Shown piece by piece: positions 36,464 to 46,405 of a stretch of 64,000 nt of DNA; positions within the stretch are counted from its first letter, which is position 1, and each line of letters begins with the position of its first letter. The DNA is from Candidatus Jettenia sp. AMX2. GTDB lineage: Bacteria; Planctomycetota; Brocadiia; Brocadiales; Brocadiaceae. Location of the stretch: the NCBI GenBank assembly GCA_030583665.1, contig CP129469.1:806001-870000 (forward strand), given 5' to 3'. The notes under the pieces were generated by a model, which saw only the letters and a list, made by a program, of their open reading frames with translations, was not told the DNA's origin and ran no database searches. Position numbers and translations under genes: made by a program.

Positions 36464-37326
36464 GAACTCATGCGTTCAATCAGAATGGGCATGGACAGTC
36501 GGTATATTACCCATACGATGAGTAACAGTAAAATGGAGATAATGTTGACCGACACGAAATAGCCCAGGTATTCCGGCGGAAAATTGGTCAGCCAGTCGCG
36601 GGTCGTGAGGATGATCGGAGTGAGGGGGTTGATCCGGAACAGGTTCGCCGCCCATCCTTCCTTAGGCATTGGAAAGACGACCGGTGTGACGTACATCAGA
36701 AATTGCATCATCAGTGGCAGGGCGCGGCCGATGTCGGTATAGAGCATGCCGACAGGCAAGATGAGGAGGCCAATTGAGGTACCGATCAGCACCAGTGACA
36801 GGACGCCGAACGGAAACAGTAGCAGAGACCATCCGGGGTAAATGCCCAGAATGAGTAGTGCGCCAAGTAGGAGAATGATCTTAATTGTCGCGTTGAAAAG
36901 CGCCTGGTAGATGCCAGAAATGATGAGTGCCTCGCGGGGGAAATTGAGCTTAGATAGCATGCCTTTGGCTGCATTGATTTGCCGAAGCGGGGAATTCATC
37001 GAGTCCATCAGAATGGCCCATAGCATGGTGCCGGTAAATACATACACGGTATAAGGCAGCACTGTTTCTCGCATTACAACGATGCCGGAGCTACTGAGAA
37101 ATATCCAGGTCAGGGTATTAGCAAGCGGTTGGATGAATGCCCACAAGATGCCAAGGAACGCCTGCCGGTAATGAGCGCAAATATCCCTTACTGCCAGACG
37201 CCACGACAACTCCCGGCTTGCAGCAAGATCAGCAAACATCTCCCGGATCATTTTCAACGGGCTACGCAAGGACGAGTCAGGCGTATAGATTGTGACGCGC
37301 TCTTCGGTCATCATAAAGACCTGCAA
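36460..37326 (-). CDS. wzm: Polysaccharide ABC exporter permease, Wzm type
   Basis: 288 residues of the ABC-2 permease family: cytoplasmic N-terminus with the typical LAASRELSWRLAVRDICAHY coupling region (about 32-51), then six membrane segments. GILWAFIQPLANTLTW and LSMPILIERM match capsule/O-antigen exporters. Together with Wzt it moves the lipid-linked glycan across the inner membrane. First gene of the - strand operon wzm-wzt-(GT/GT/MT)-(GT/MT)-deacetylase. Confidence 0.9.
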   Translation of the reverse strand: MQVFMMTEERVTIYTPDSSLRSPLKMIREMFADLAASRELSWRLAVRDICAHYRQAFLGILWAFIQPLANTLTWIFLSSSGIVVMRETVLPYTVYVFTGTMLWAILMDSMNSPLRQINAAKGMLSKLNFPREALIISGIYQALFNATIKIILLLGALLILGIYPGWSLLLFPFGVLSLVLIGTSIGLLILPVGMLYTDIGRALPLMMQFLMYVTPVVFPMPKEGWAANLFRINPLTPIILTTRDWLTNFPPEYLGYFVSVNIISILLLLIVWVIYRLSMPILIERMSS

Positions 37327-37858
37327 ACCATTTTTTCTTGTGACTCGTAATATAAAATTCCAGTGTATACGCAGTATAAAGCAAAACCAATAGTGATTAT
37401 GTTTCTTTCGTGTGCATTTCTGAATAACATGGGTTTGAAATAAACAATTAAATTTTCCTGCTCATGAGATATTTCCAGGATGCTACGGTACAAAAATATA
37501 TTTTATTGTATGTATTTTACCCATAACCCTTAAAAATACCAGAAAATTAATATCACACAACTTTAAATTATCGTGGTCTCAAAACAAAATTTCACGCAGC
37601 ATAGTTGGTTTTAATAAGAAAACAGGATTCCCCATACAGAAAAAGTGACATTTTGTTTTATTATTACCAATATTATCGCCTATTCCTCTGAATTTTAAAT
37701 ACTACAAAATGAGTAAATCCTTTCGGGTGTATCTGAAAGTGTGTATATCATTTGGCAGCAATTTATTTTTAAAAATAAATTGCCAGGTAAAAAAGTGGGC
37801 TGCACAGAGGCTGGAAGGATGGCTAAAGAATAACAATACAGAAAAAAATATGATGGCG
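37327..37858. other. Intergenic region upstream of wzm
   Basis: 532 bp, AT-rich, no gene recognised. A near-perfect palindrome lies at about 37751-37784 (GCAATTTATTTTT, then its complement), between wzm and the gpsA terminator side. The wzm promoter should be near 37330-37500 but no clear -35/-10 pair could be chosen. Confidence 0.5.
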
Positions 37859-38881
37859 TTAAAGTAATTCTTCCTTTTCAGACCGTGGTGTGCGCATCAT
37901 GAGGTTGCTTACCGCCTCAAGGGGGCTCTTATTGGTAAAAAGCACATTATAAATCTCTTTTGTGATGGGCATTTCCACGTTGTATTTACCGGAGAGTGTC
38001 ATAACCGATTTTGTGGTCCAGACACCTTCTGCGATTTGTTCCATATTTTCTAAAATTTCCCGGAGTTTTTTCCCTTTTCCGATTTGTTCGCCCACCCAGC
38101 GATTCCGCCCGTAAGGGCTGATGCAGGTAGTTATTAAGTCCCCCAATCCGGTAAGTCCGGAAAAGGTACTTCTTTGTGCCCCCATAGCAATACCCAGGCG
38201 GCTAATTTCTGCTAACCCGCGGGTTATGAGGGCGGCTTTTGAATTATCACCAAATTGTAAGCCTTCACATATTCCCGATGCTATGGCAATAACATTTTTC
38301 ATTGCAGCGCCTAATTCAACACCTATCATATCAGGGTTTGTATAAACCCTGAATCTTTCCGTAGTAAAGGTTTGCTGAATACGCTGAGACAAATGAGCAT
38401 CGTCCGACGATGCTACAATGGTAGTCGGCAATCCCCGAGTGACCTCCTCCGCATGGCTTGGACCAAGCAGTAAAGCAACAGGTTGTTTTCCCAGGACACT
38501 GGTAATAATCTCGCTCGGCCTCATGAGGGTTTCGTTTTCAATCCCTTTGGTAACACTGACGATGGGTGTTCCCGGGATAAATACATCCTTCAATTTTGTA
38601 AGCACAGAACGCAGGTAGGGGGTAGGGGTTGCAGAAATGATGAGTTGGGCATTCATTATATTGCGGGAGATATCGGAGGTGATGAGGATCCCGGAAGGAA
38701 TCGGGGTTCCTTTCAGGAACTTCACGTTTTCTCTTTTCTCTTTCAGGATTTGCGTGTAGGCTGCATGAGCGCCCCAGAGGGTAATCTCATATCCCTTCTT
38801 ATGTAACAGGATTGCGAGCGCAGTCCCCCATCCTCCGTTGCCGATAACGGTTATTCTTTTTCCAGGTGATTCTGAGGTCAT
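37859..38881 (-). CDS. gpsA: Glycerol-3-phosphate dehydrogenase [NAD(P)+]
   Basis: 340 residues, the usual length. Rossmann motif TVIGNGGWGTALAILLHKKGY (from residue 10), GPSHAEEVTRGLPT (about 140-153), and the catalytic Lys region GVELGAAMKNVIAIASGICEG. It reduces dihydroxyacetone phosphate to sn-glycerol 3-phosphate for phospholipid synthesis. It follows glyA by 14 bp in an apparent prfB-glyA-gpsA operon. Confidence 0.96.
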   Translation of the reverse strand: MTSESPGKRITVIGNGGWGTALAILLHKKGYEITLWGAHAAYTQILKEKRENVKFLKGTPIPSGILITSDISRNIMNAQLIISATPTPYLRSVLTKLKDVFIPGTPIVSVTKGIENETLMRPSEIITSVLGKQPVALLLGPSHAEEVTRGLPTTIVASSDDAHLSQRIQQTFTTERFRVYTNPDMIGVELGAAMKNVIAIASGICEGLQFGDNSKAALITRGLAEISRLGIAMGAQRSTFSGLTGLGDLITTCISPYGRNRWVGEQIGKGKKLREILENMEQIAEGVWTTKSVMTLSGKYNVEMPITKEIYNVLFTNKSPLEAVSNLMMRTPRSEKEELL

Positions 38882-38895
38882 TTTTACCGGAGTGA

Positions 38896-40155
38896 TTATT
38901 TCATAACCTTATATTCTGATTCCCTATATAGCGGATACCTGGAACAGAGGTCCCTAACTACCTTTCGTACCTCCTCTTTAACTCCTGTGTTGTCTGGTTG
39001 TGAAAGTACCTTGTCTATACACCCGGCGATCTTGATCATCTCAGGTTCTTTCATACCTCTTGAAGTTATTGTAGGTGTCCCGATCCTGATACCGCTTGGT
39101 TCGTTTGCGCCTCGTTCATCGAAGGGAATGGTATTTCTGTTTAAAACTATATCTACTGTTTCAAGTACTATTTGCGCTTCTTTTCCCGTGATACCCTTGT
39201 TGCGTAAATCGATCAGGAAGAGGTGGTTATCTGTCCCACCTGATGGGAGACCGTAACCCCTTTGTATAAATTCCTGTGCCATGGCCCTGGCATTTTTCAC
39301 CGTCTGCTGCTGGCATTGTTTAAACTCGTCCGTCATTACCTCCCTGAAGGCAACTGCTTTTGCTGCGATAACATGCATGAATGGCCCACCCTGTATCCCC
39401 GGGAAAACCACCGTGTCAAGCTGTTTTGCATATTTTTCTTTACATAAAACCAATCCACCTCTTGGTCCGCGGAGTGTCTTATGGGTTGTTGTGGTTACAA
39501 AATCTGCGTAAGGAACAGGGCTTGGATGAACACCGCCTGCAATAAGTCCTGCGATATGGGCGATATCAGCCATAAAATAAGCCCCAACCTCATCCGCGAT
39601 TTTCCTGAATTGCGGGAAGTCAAGTATCCTGGGATATGCGCTTGCACCGGCAATGATAAGTTTGGGTTTTGTTTTGATGGCAATGTCCCGCACCTCGTCA
39701 TAATCAATATATCCGGTTTCTTTTTTAACACCATAATGGGCGATAGAATATAACATGCCCGAGAAATTCTTTTTAAAACCGTGAGTCAGGTGCCCTCCGT
39801 GGGATAAGTCCATTCCCAAAATACAGTCTCCCGGTTTCAGTACGGTAAGGTAAACAGCCATATTTGCCTGGGATCCGGCGTGTGGCTGAACGTTTGCGTG
39901 CTCTGCATGAAAGATTTGTTTTGCCCTTTCAATTGCCAGACTCTCCACGGTATCCACATTCCCGCAGCCGGCATACCATCGTTTCCCCGGGTATCCTTCA
40001 GCGTACTTATTGGTCATCGAAGATCCTTGAGCTTCCTGCACAGCAGGACTGCATATGTTTTCCGATGCAATTAAGTCTATCGTATTTTGTTGCCTGCCTA
40101 TCTCTTCCTGCATGGCATGCCATACTTCCGGATCATCGTTTTTCAGTGTAATCAT
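38896..40155 (-). CDS. glyA: Serine hydroxymethyltransferase
   Basis: 419 residues. PLP-binding lysine in [13 protein letters not shown], plus [16 protein letters not shown] and [13 protein letters not shown]. It interconverts serine and glycine with tetrahydrofolate and so supplies C1 units. Full length and without anomalies. It lies 23 bp after prfB and 14 bp before gpsA. Confidence 0.97.
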   Translation of the reverse strand: MITLKNDDPEVWHAMQEEIGRQQNTIDLIASENICSPAVQEAQGSSMTNKYAEGYPGKRWYAGCGNVDTVESLAIERAKQIFHAEHANVQPHAGSQANMAVYLTVLKPGDCILGMDLSHGGHLTHGFKKNFSGMLYSIAHYGVKKETGYIDYDEVRDIAIKTKPKLIIAGASAYPRILDFPQFRKIADEVGAYFMADIAHIAGLIAGGVHPSPVPYADFVTTTTHKTLRGPRGGLVLCKEKYAKQLDTVVFPGIQGGPFMHVIAAKAVAFREVMTDEFKQCQQQTVKNARAMAQEFIQRGYGLPSGGTDNHLFLIDLRNKGITGKEAQIVLETVDIVLNRNTIPFDERGANEPSGIRIGTPTITSRGMKEPEMIKIAGCIDKVLSQPDNTGVKEEVRKVVRDLCSRYPLYRESEYKVMK

Positions 40156-40178
40156 GATATTCTTATTTATCCTTTTGT

Positions 40179-41289
40179 TTAGTTAATTTTAGACATTTTC
40201 CATTTCAGGTACGCTTCCATAAATTCATCAATCTCTCCGTCCAATACAGCCTGTGCATTTCCTTTTTCCTTGCCAGTGCGTAAATCCTTGACCAGGGCGT
40301 ATGGATGCAATACATATGACCGGATTTGGTGACCCCATGCAATATCACCCTTCTCATCATAAGCTGCTGAAAGTTCTTTCTCTCTTTCCTTTTCTTTTAT
40401 CTGATAGAGTTTTGCTTTTAACATGCTCAGGGCCATCCGGCGGTTCTGATGTTGTGAACGTTCACTCTGGCATTGAACGATGATTCCTGTGGGTGTGTGA
40501 GTAATGCGAACGGCCGACGACGTCTTATTCACATGCTGCCCGCCTGCCCCCGATGAACGAAAGGTATCTACCTGCAAATCATTTTCATTAACCTCTACCT
40601 CTTCTTCCTCTTCAATTTCTGGCAATACATCGACGGCAGCAAAAGAAGTATGACGTCTTGCGTTTGCATCAAAAGGGGAAATCCTTACTAAACGGTGCAC
40701 CCCTATTTCAGATTTTAAATACCCGTAAGCATAATCACCTTTAATAAGCATCGTAATCCTCTTAATTCCCGCCTCTTCTCCCGGGAGGATGTCGATCAGA
40801 GAGAACGTGTATCCGCTTTTCTCTATCCACCGGCTATACATACGGAACAACATGGACACCCAATCACATGCCTCTGTACCGCCCGCCCCTGCATACATGC
40901 TTAAATAGGCATTGCAATGGTCGTGGGGTTCACCGAGAAGGGTACGCAGTTCGATTTTCTCAAGTTTCCTGGTAAATGATTTAATATCCTGTATGACCTC
41001 GGCCTCAACCTGTTCATCTTGCTCTTCTTCTGCAAGCGTTGACAAACACTCAATATCTTCAAATGTTTTTTGCAGTTCCTGAAGGGGCAAGATAATTCCT
41101 TTCAGTGATTTCAACCTTCTGATTGTTTGCTGAGCCTTATCCTTGTTTTCCCAAAAACCAGGAGACGAGAGCTGTTCTTCCAGGGCAGATAATTCTTTTC
41201 CTTTCTTCTCCAGGTCAAAGAGAGTCCCTGAGATGCAACAACCGTTCGCGGAGGGTTGTTAATTCTTTTTCTATATTACTGCTAATCAT
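40179..41289 (-). CDS. prfB: Peptide chain release factor 2 with programmed +1 frameshift
   Basis: RF2 recognises UAA and UGA stop codons. The first frame starts at ATG 41289 (AAGG ribosome site 9 bp before) and reads [20 protein letters not shown] to RDSL, then meets TGA at 41215-41217. The slippery site CTT-TGA-C (41214-41220) is preceded by an internal AGGG Shine-Dalgarno-like sequence at the same spacing as in E. coli prfB (CAGGGACTCTCTTTGAC). After the +1 shift the frame continues [16 protein letters not shown] to the end, about 369 residues in all. The GGQ loop ([20 protein letters not shown]) is intact. The frameshift gives autoregulation by RF2 level. Confidence 0.95.
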
Positions 41290-41482
41290 AAATGAATACC
41301 TTAAAATGTTATCTATCTGTGAACACTGTTTACAGGCAAATTTTGAGTCAGAATTATAAATGATAAAATGCAAATATGTCAATACAGAATTTGGAATTGA
41401 CTTCACTGAAAAATATTCATATCATGCTTTATTACTTCATAACAAAGTTCACGGAATAATTTAATTTAATAGAATTGTTATT

Positions 41483-42076
41483 GTGCGTGTAATCGGAGGC
41501 AGTGCAAAAGGCATACTTCTCAGTGCTGTGAAAGGAGAAGATACAAGGCCAATACTTGACAGGGTAAAAGAATCACTTTTTAACATACTTACCGATGTTA
41601 TCCCAGGCAGTGATGTTATCGATTTGTTTGCAGGTACCGGAGCTATTGGTATTGAAGCCCTGAGTCGTGGGGCAAAATCCTGTATTTTTGTTGAAAGAGA
41701 CAAAACTGCTATTCAGGTGATAAAGAAAAACCTTGCCGTAACCAGGCTTCAGGATAAGGCCCGGGTGTTACCATACGACGTGTTTAAAGTTGCTGATTAT
41801 CTTGAAAAAAACAAGATCAAATCAGATCTGGTTTTTGCCAGTCCCCCTTATCCTCTCGTTGAACAAAATTCCTATATGAATAAACTGCTGGCCCTCTTTT
41901 CGCTATTGAATAGTAAACAGATACTGGAACAGGGGGGGCTGATAGTATTGCAGCACAGGACAAAAAAACTTGAGTTGTCCTTTGAATCTTTTTATTTAGA
42001 CCTTTTTGATGCCAGGGTTTACGGTGAGACACAGCTCTCTTTTTTCAGGAACGTCTATACTCAGCAAGGCCGGTAA
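41483..42076 (+). CDS. rsmD: 16S rRNA (guanine966-N2)-methyltransferase
   Basis: 197 residues from a GTG start. N-terminal MRVIGGSAKGILL and RPILDRVKESLFNIL, motif I VIDLFAGTGAIGIEALSRGA and catalytic motif IV FASPPYPL (SPPY in place of the more common DPPY). It methylates G966 of 16S rRNA. The ribosome-binding site is weak. It stands before ispE on the same strand. Confidence 0.93.
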   Translation: MRVIGGSAKGILLSAVKGEDTRPILDRVKESLFNILTDVIPGSDVIDLFAGTGAIGIEALSRGAKSCIFVERDKTAIQVIKKNLAVTRLQDKARVLPYDVFKVADYLEKNKIKSDLVFASPPYPLVEQNSYMNKLLALFSLLNSKQILEQGGLIVLQHRTKKLELSFESFYLDLFDARVYGETQLSFFRNVYTQQGR

Positions 42077-42172
42077 GAGATACAGATACCATGAACCATG
42101 AATGCCTTTCTTTCCATGTACCTTATTGTTAAAAATCAGAAAATAAATCAACAAGAAAAAGGGATATTTTTA

Positions 42173-43063
42173 ATGAAAATCCAGGAAGAACAAAAAAAAA
42201 TAACGGTTACAGCTCCGGCCAAGATTAATCTTTTTCTTGAAATCTTAGGCAAGCGACAGGATGGTTATCATGAGATTGAGACGGTTATGCAGGAGGTTAG
42301 TCTCTATGATTATATCTTTCTGGAGGATTATAACGAAAGAATAGAATTTACCTGTTCGAATCCCAAACTTACCACCGGTGAGGATAATCTTGTTCTTCGG
42401 GCAGTACGTTTGCTCCAGAGAGAGTCAGGTGTTTTCAGGGGTGTTAAGATACATCTTGATAAAAAGATACCGGTTGGTGCCGGACTCGGGGGCGGAAGTA
42501 GTGATGCCGTTGCTACCTTGTTTGGTTTGAATAAGTTATGGCAGATAGGCTATGATGATAAAAAGCTGATATCGCTTGCTGCTGAATTAGGTTCGGATAC
42601 TGCTTTTTTTGCAGTCGGAAGTACTGCGGTTTGCAGAGGGAGGGGTGAGGTCATAACTCCGTATCCTTTAAAGCAAAAATACCATTATATAATACTTTAT
42701 CCGGGATACGAAATAAACACAGCAACGGTCTATAGAAATTTCAAATTTGACTTGACAAAAAAATTGAAAGATGTTAATTTTCTCTTAACGTCTTTATCAT
42801 CAGGAGATACAGAAAAACTGGGGGCTTGCTTGTACAATCGCCTTGAAGAAGTGGTTTTCCGACTCTATCCGGGACTTGGGAAACTGAAAAAAACCCTGGA
42901 GAAACTGAATTGTGGTAGTATTCTTTTGTCAGGTAGTGGTTCTGCATTATATTGTTTATGCAAAGGAGAAAGCGATCAGAAAGAGAATGAACGAAAGATA
43001 AAGGAACTTGAGATTGGTAATGTGTTTATGGTAACCAGCGATTTCGATGATACTGCTAAGTGA
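42173..43063 (+). CDS. ispE: 4-diphosphocytidyl-2-C-methyl-D-erythritol kinase
   Basis: 296 residues from ATG 42173, which has AAAGGGA about 8 bp before it; the earlier ATG at 42098 would add 25 atypical residues. GHMP kinase family: TVTAPAKINLFLEILGKRQDGYHEI at the start, ATP loop PVGAGLGGGSSDAVATLFGLN (about 100-120), and LSGSGSALY near the end. It phosphorylates CDP-ME in the MEP isoprenoid pathway. It is followed 18 bp later by a spoVG-type gene, an ancient synteny also seen in Bacillus (ispE-purR-yabJ-spoVG). Confidence 0.95.
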   Translation: MKIQEEQKKITVTAPAKINLFLEILGKRQDGYHEIETVMQEVSLYDYIFLEDYNERIEFTCSNPKLTTGEDNLVLRAVRLLQRESGVFRGVKIHLDKKIPVGAGLGGGSSDAVATLFGLNKLWQIGYDDKKLISLAAELGSDTAFFAVGSTAVCRGRGEVITPYPLKQKYHYIILYPGYEINTATVYRNFKFDLTKKLKDVNFLLTSLSSGDTEKLGACLYNRLEEVVFRLYPGLGKLKKTLEKLNCGSILLSGSGSALYCLCKGESDQKENERKIKELEIGNVFMVTSDFDDTAK

Positions 43064-43081
43064 TCAGGAAGGGGGAAGACA

Positions 43082-43543
43082 GTGAATATTACAGAAGTCA
43101 GGGTAAAGTTGACAGATGCAAAGAAGAACAGGTTGCAGGCCTTTTGTAGCATTACGATAGACAACGATTTTGTTGTAAGGGATCTAAAGGTTATCGAAGG
43201 ACACAAAGGACCTTTTGTGGCCATGCCGAGCAGGAAACTTACGGACAGATGCTCCGGTTGTGGCGGAAAGAACCATTTAATGGCAAAGTACTGCAATGAT
43301 TGTGGTACGAAGCTTGACGAAAAACGCGCAACGAAGGGAGTTGGCAGGCTGAAATTACATGCAGATACAGCACATCCGATAAATTCAAAATGCAGGGAAG
43401 AGATCCAGGAGAAGGTGCTCAATTCTTATCGTGAAGAGGTTGAAAAATCAAAACAACCAGGATATAAACCGCCAAAGTACGAAGACATGGAAGATTTTGA
43501 TTATGAGGATATAGATGATACAGAATCGGATAAGACCCGTTAA
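43082..43543 (+). CDS. spoVG: SpoVG-family protein with inserted zinc ribbon
   Basis: 153 residues, GTG start with a strong ribosome site (AGGAAGGGGGA). The N-terminal MNITEVRVKLTDAKKNRLQA, FVVRDLKVIEGHKGPFVAMP and the closing TAHPINSKCREEIQEKVLNSY are SpoVG, a regulator that binds nucleic acids. Between MPSRK and DTAHPINS, where ordinary SpoVG has a short loop, ~40 residues with CSGC and CNDCG form a zinc ribbon. The C-terminus is acidic (EDMEDFDYEDIDDTESD). The insertion could widen its nucleic-acid binding or make it redox- or zinc-sensitive. No other copy is seen in the window. Confidence 0.88.
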   Translation: MNITEVRVKLTDAKKNRLQAFCSITIDNDFVVRDLKVIEGHKGPFVAMPSRKLTDRCSGCGGKNHLMAKYCNDCGTKLDEKRATKGVGRLKLHADTAHPINSKCREEIQEKVLNSYREEVEKSKQPGYKPPKYEDMEDFDYEDIDDTESDKTR

Positions 43544-43736
43544 ACGGAACGCCGTTCTGTAAACAGATGTACCCTGTCGATACTCATGCCAGATTATAAA
43601 TCACGATTGGGTATTTTGTAATGTCTATCCTTCCAAATTAACGCATATCTTTAAAAAGTGCTAACGATAATGTTTGTCCACTTTTTGTCTTTTTGTATTG
43701 ATAAGTAAAACCGTTTTATTTTAATATTAAGAACAG

Positions 43737-45413
43737 ATGATGAAAACAGGTTCACAGATACTAGTTGATGCATTAATACGTGAAGGGGTGGAATACCTTT
43801 TTGGTATTCCAGGCGGAGCCGTTCTGCCCTTATTTGATGTATTATATGAATCTCCTATTAAGTTTATCTTAACCAGACATGAACAGGGCGCAGGTCATGC
43901 CGCGGACGGGTATGCGCGGGCAACAGGCAGGGTTGGTGTTTGCCTGGTTACCTCCGGTCCGGGAGCTACAAACCTGACAACAGCTATTGCAACGGCGTAT
44001 ATGGATTCTGTGCCGATGGTAGCCATAACAGGACAGGTTAAAACATTCCTTATCGGTAATGATGCCTTTCAGGAAGCCGATATTATCGGGATTACACGCC
44101 CGATAACAAAACACAGTTATTTGGTAAAGAATATTGCTGATCTTGCAAGGGTTGTAAAAGAGGCATTTTATATAGCGAATACGGGACGAAGGGGACCTGT
44201 TGTGATCGATTTGCCGGTGGATATTACGATGGAGAAATACGAGGGTGTAATACCGGCTGAAGTTAATTTACCCGGGTATAAACCCCGGTATGAGGGAAAC
44301 ATCCGTCAGATAAAAATTGCAGCCGAAGCAATCAATAATGCTGAGCGGCCTGTTATCTATACAGGAGGAGGCATCATTGCTTCTGACAGTTCAAAAGAGT
44401 TGCTTGAATTGGCAGAAAAGGGGAATATACCGGTAACTACAACACTTATGGGTCTTGGCGGCTTCCCTGAAGACCATCACCTGTCGTTAGGAATGCTGGG
44501 AATGCATGGGACTGCTTATGCTAACTTTGCAGTAACTGAATCCGATGTTCTTGTGGCAATAGGTGCACGGTTTGATGACCGTATTACTGGCAAGATTGAT
44601 GAGTTTGCTCCCCATGCAAAGATTGTTCACATTGATATTGACCCTTCATCTATCAGCAAGAGTATTGAGGTTGATATTCCTGTTGTCGGCGATGCAAAGA
44701 GAATATTACTGGAACTTGGGAAGTATGTCCGTTTTCATGAAAGAAGGGAGTGGTTTGATAAGATTAAGCAATGGAAAAAGAAAAACCCATTGCTGTATTC
44801 TAACAAAGAGAATAGAATCAAACCCCAGTATGTGATTGAACAGATTTGCGAAGTTGCTCATGGAAACGCTATCATCACAACCGAAGTAGGACAAAATCAA
44901 ATGTGGGCGGCCCAGTATTTTATCTATACAAAACCGCGTACCTTTCTTTCTTCGGGTGGATTAGGTACTATGGGCTATGGCTTTCCTGCTGCCATAGGAG
45001 CTCAACTGGGATGTCCGGATAAGATTGTCGTTGATATTGCCGGAGATGGAAGTATTCAGATGAATATCCAGGAGCTCAGTACGGTTGCACGCCTGAATAT
45101 TCCGGTGAAGATTGCAATACTGAACAATGGTTATCTTGGCATGGTGCGGCAATGGCAGGAGTTGTTTTATAATAAACGTTACTCCGGGGTTCTCTTATCG
45201 GATGGTAATCCGGATTTTGTTAAGCTGGCGGAAGCATACGGCGTGAGAGGGTTTTTGATTGAAAAAAAAGAGGATGTCCGCCCTGCGATAGAAAAGGCAT
45301 TTTCCATAAAAGGACCTGTTGTCATGGATTTTAAAATAGATCCGGAGGAGAACGTTTTTCCGATGGTGCCTGCAGGACAGGCAATTCACAGGATGATCGG
45401 GACGATGGCGTAA
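43737..45413 (+). CDS. ilvB: Acetolactate synthase, large subunit
   Basis: 558 residues. Thiamine diphosphate enzyme: GIPGGAVLPLFDVL and the catalytic Glu in RHEQGAGHAADGYARATGR, the FAD-linked middle domain, and GDGSIQMNIQELSTVARLNI with NNGYLGMVRQWQELFY at the C-terminus. It makes acetolactate for valine and leucine. ATGATG at the start leaves two possible first codons. No regulatory subunit (ilvH/ilvN) follows; the next gene is an RnfB-like protein, so the small subunit must be elsewhere. Confidence 0.95.
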   Translation: MMKTGSQILVDALIREGVEYLFGIPGGAVLPLFDVLYESPIKFILTRHEQGAGHAADGYARATGRVGVCLVTSGPGATNLTTAIATAYMDSVPMVAITGQVKTFLIGNDAFQEADIIGITRPITKHSYLVKNIADLARVVKEAFYIANTGRRGPVVIDLPVDITMEKYEGVIPAEVNLPGYKPRYEGNIRQIKIAAEAINNAERPVIYTGGGIIASDSSKELLELAEKGNIPVTTTLMGLGGFPEDHHLSLGMLGMHGTAYANFAVTESDVLVAIGARFDDRITGKIDEFAPHAKIVHIDIDPSSISKSIEVDIPVVGDAKRILLELGKYVRFHERREWFDKIKQWKKKNPLLYSNKENRIKPQYVIEQICEVAHGNAIITTEVGQNQMWAAQYFIYTKPRTFLSSGGLGTMGYGFPAAIGAQLGCPDKIVVDIAGDGSIQMNIQELSTVARLNIPVKIAILNNGYLGMVRQWQELFYNKRYSGVLLSDGNPDFVKLAEAYGVRGFLIEKKEDVRPAIEKAFSIKGPVVMDFKIDPEENVFPMVPAGQAIHRMIGTMA

Positions 45414-45508
45414 AGAAATATATTTTTTCCTGAGAAGGAAGTATGTTGTATGAAGAAATAATGAATTTGTGATCTGAAAAAAGGAAATAAACTGAAGGAA
45501 TCGTAATT

Positions 45509-46333
45509 ATGGAACTGATTTTGGGTGCATCAATAACGCTAAGTGTAATTGGCATGATTTTCGGAATAGGTCTTGCTATTGCATCAGAAAAATTTGCAGT
45601 CCAGGTTGACCCGCGTATCAACAGTATTAATGAGATATTACCCGGTGCAAATTGTGGCGCCTGCAACCAGCCAGGCTGCGGTGGTTTTGCACAAGCTGTT
45701 GTGGAGGGCAGGTCCCCGATAAGCGGTTGTACGGTAGGGCAGGATACCGTAACCCGACTGATAGCTGATATCATGGGGGTTAAATTTGAAAACCGTGAAC
45801 GTGTTGTTTCTGTTGTGATGTGTCATGCAAATGATGTCAAAAATGCATTTGTTTATGATGGGGTCAGGGATTGCCGTGCAGCAAATATTGTTGGTGGCGG
45901 CTTTTTAGACTGTAGTTATGGTTGCCTTGGCTTAGGTACATGCGTAGAGGCCTGTAAGTTTGAAGCTATGTACATGGGAAAGGATGGCCTTCCCAAAGTA
46001 ATTGAAGAACGCTGTACCGGCTGCGGGAAGTGTGCAGCCGTTTGTCCAAGGAAGATTATCGGTATGGTGCCGGAATCCAAAAGGGTGCATGTCCGGTGTA
46101 AATCCCTTGATAAAGGTGCCGTTGCAAGAAAGATTTGTAAGGATTCCTGTATAGCCTGTAAACAATGTGAGAAGAAATGCCCCTATGATGCTATTCATGT
46201 TCACAATAACCTGGCGGTGATTGATTACAATAAATGTACCTCATGCGGGGAGTGTGTAGAGGTATGTCCCAATAAAACCATAATTAACTTTGCAAGAGAA
46301 AAAAGCCGCTCTAAAAGTGCTGTATTAACGTAA
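45509..46333 (+). CDS. rnfB: RnfB-like iron-sulfur electron-transfer protein
   Basis: 274 residues. N-terminal membrane anchor (~1-25), then the RnfB 4Fe-4S motif NEILPGANCGACNQPGCGGFAQAV (about 40-65), a Cys-rich middle (CLGLGTCVEACKF), and several ferredoxin motifs: CTGCGKCAAVCP, CIACKQCEKKCP and CTSCGECVEVCP. RnfB passes electrons from ferredoxin into the Rnf ion pump. No rnfC, D, G, E or A genes are next to it, so it acts with a complex encoded elsewhere or as a separate ferredoxin hub. The ribosome site is AAGGA. Confidence 0.9.
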   Translation: MELILGASITLSVIGMIFGIGLAIASEKFAVQVDPRINSINEILPGANCGACNQPGCGGFAQAVVEGRSPISGCTVGQDTVTRLIADIMGVKFENRERVVSVVMCHANDVKNAFVYDGVRDCRAANIVGGGFLDCSYGCLGLGTCVEACKFEAMYMGKDGLPKVIEERCTGCGKCAAVCPRKIIGMVPESKRVHVRCKSLDKGAVARKICKDSCIACKQCEKKCPYDAIHVHNNLAVIDYNKCTSCGECVEVCPNKTIINFAREKSRSKSAVLT

Positions 46334-46405
46334 GATTTCCGGATTTTATCACACAATACTGGTTTACAGACAGGGTCAGAAGAAACGGTACATCTCGCAA
46401 TATAA

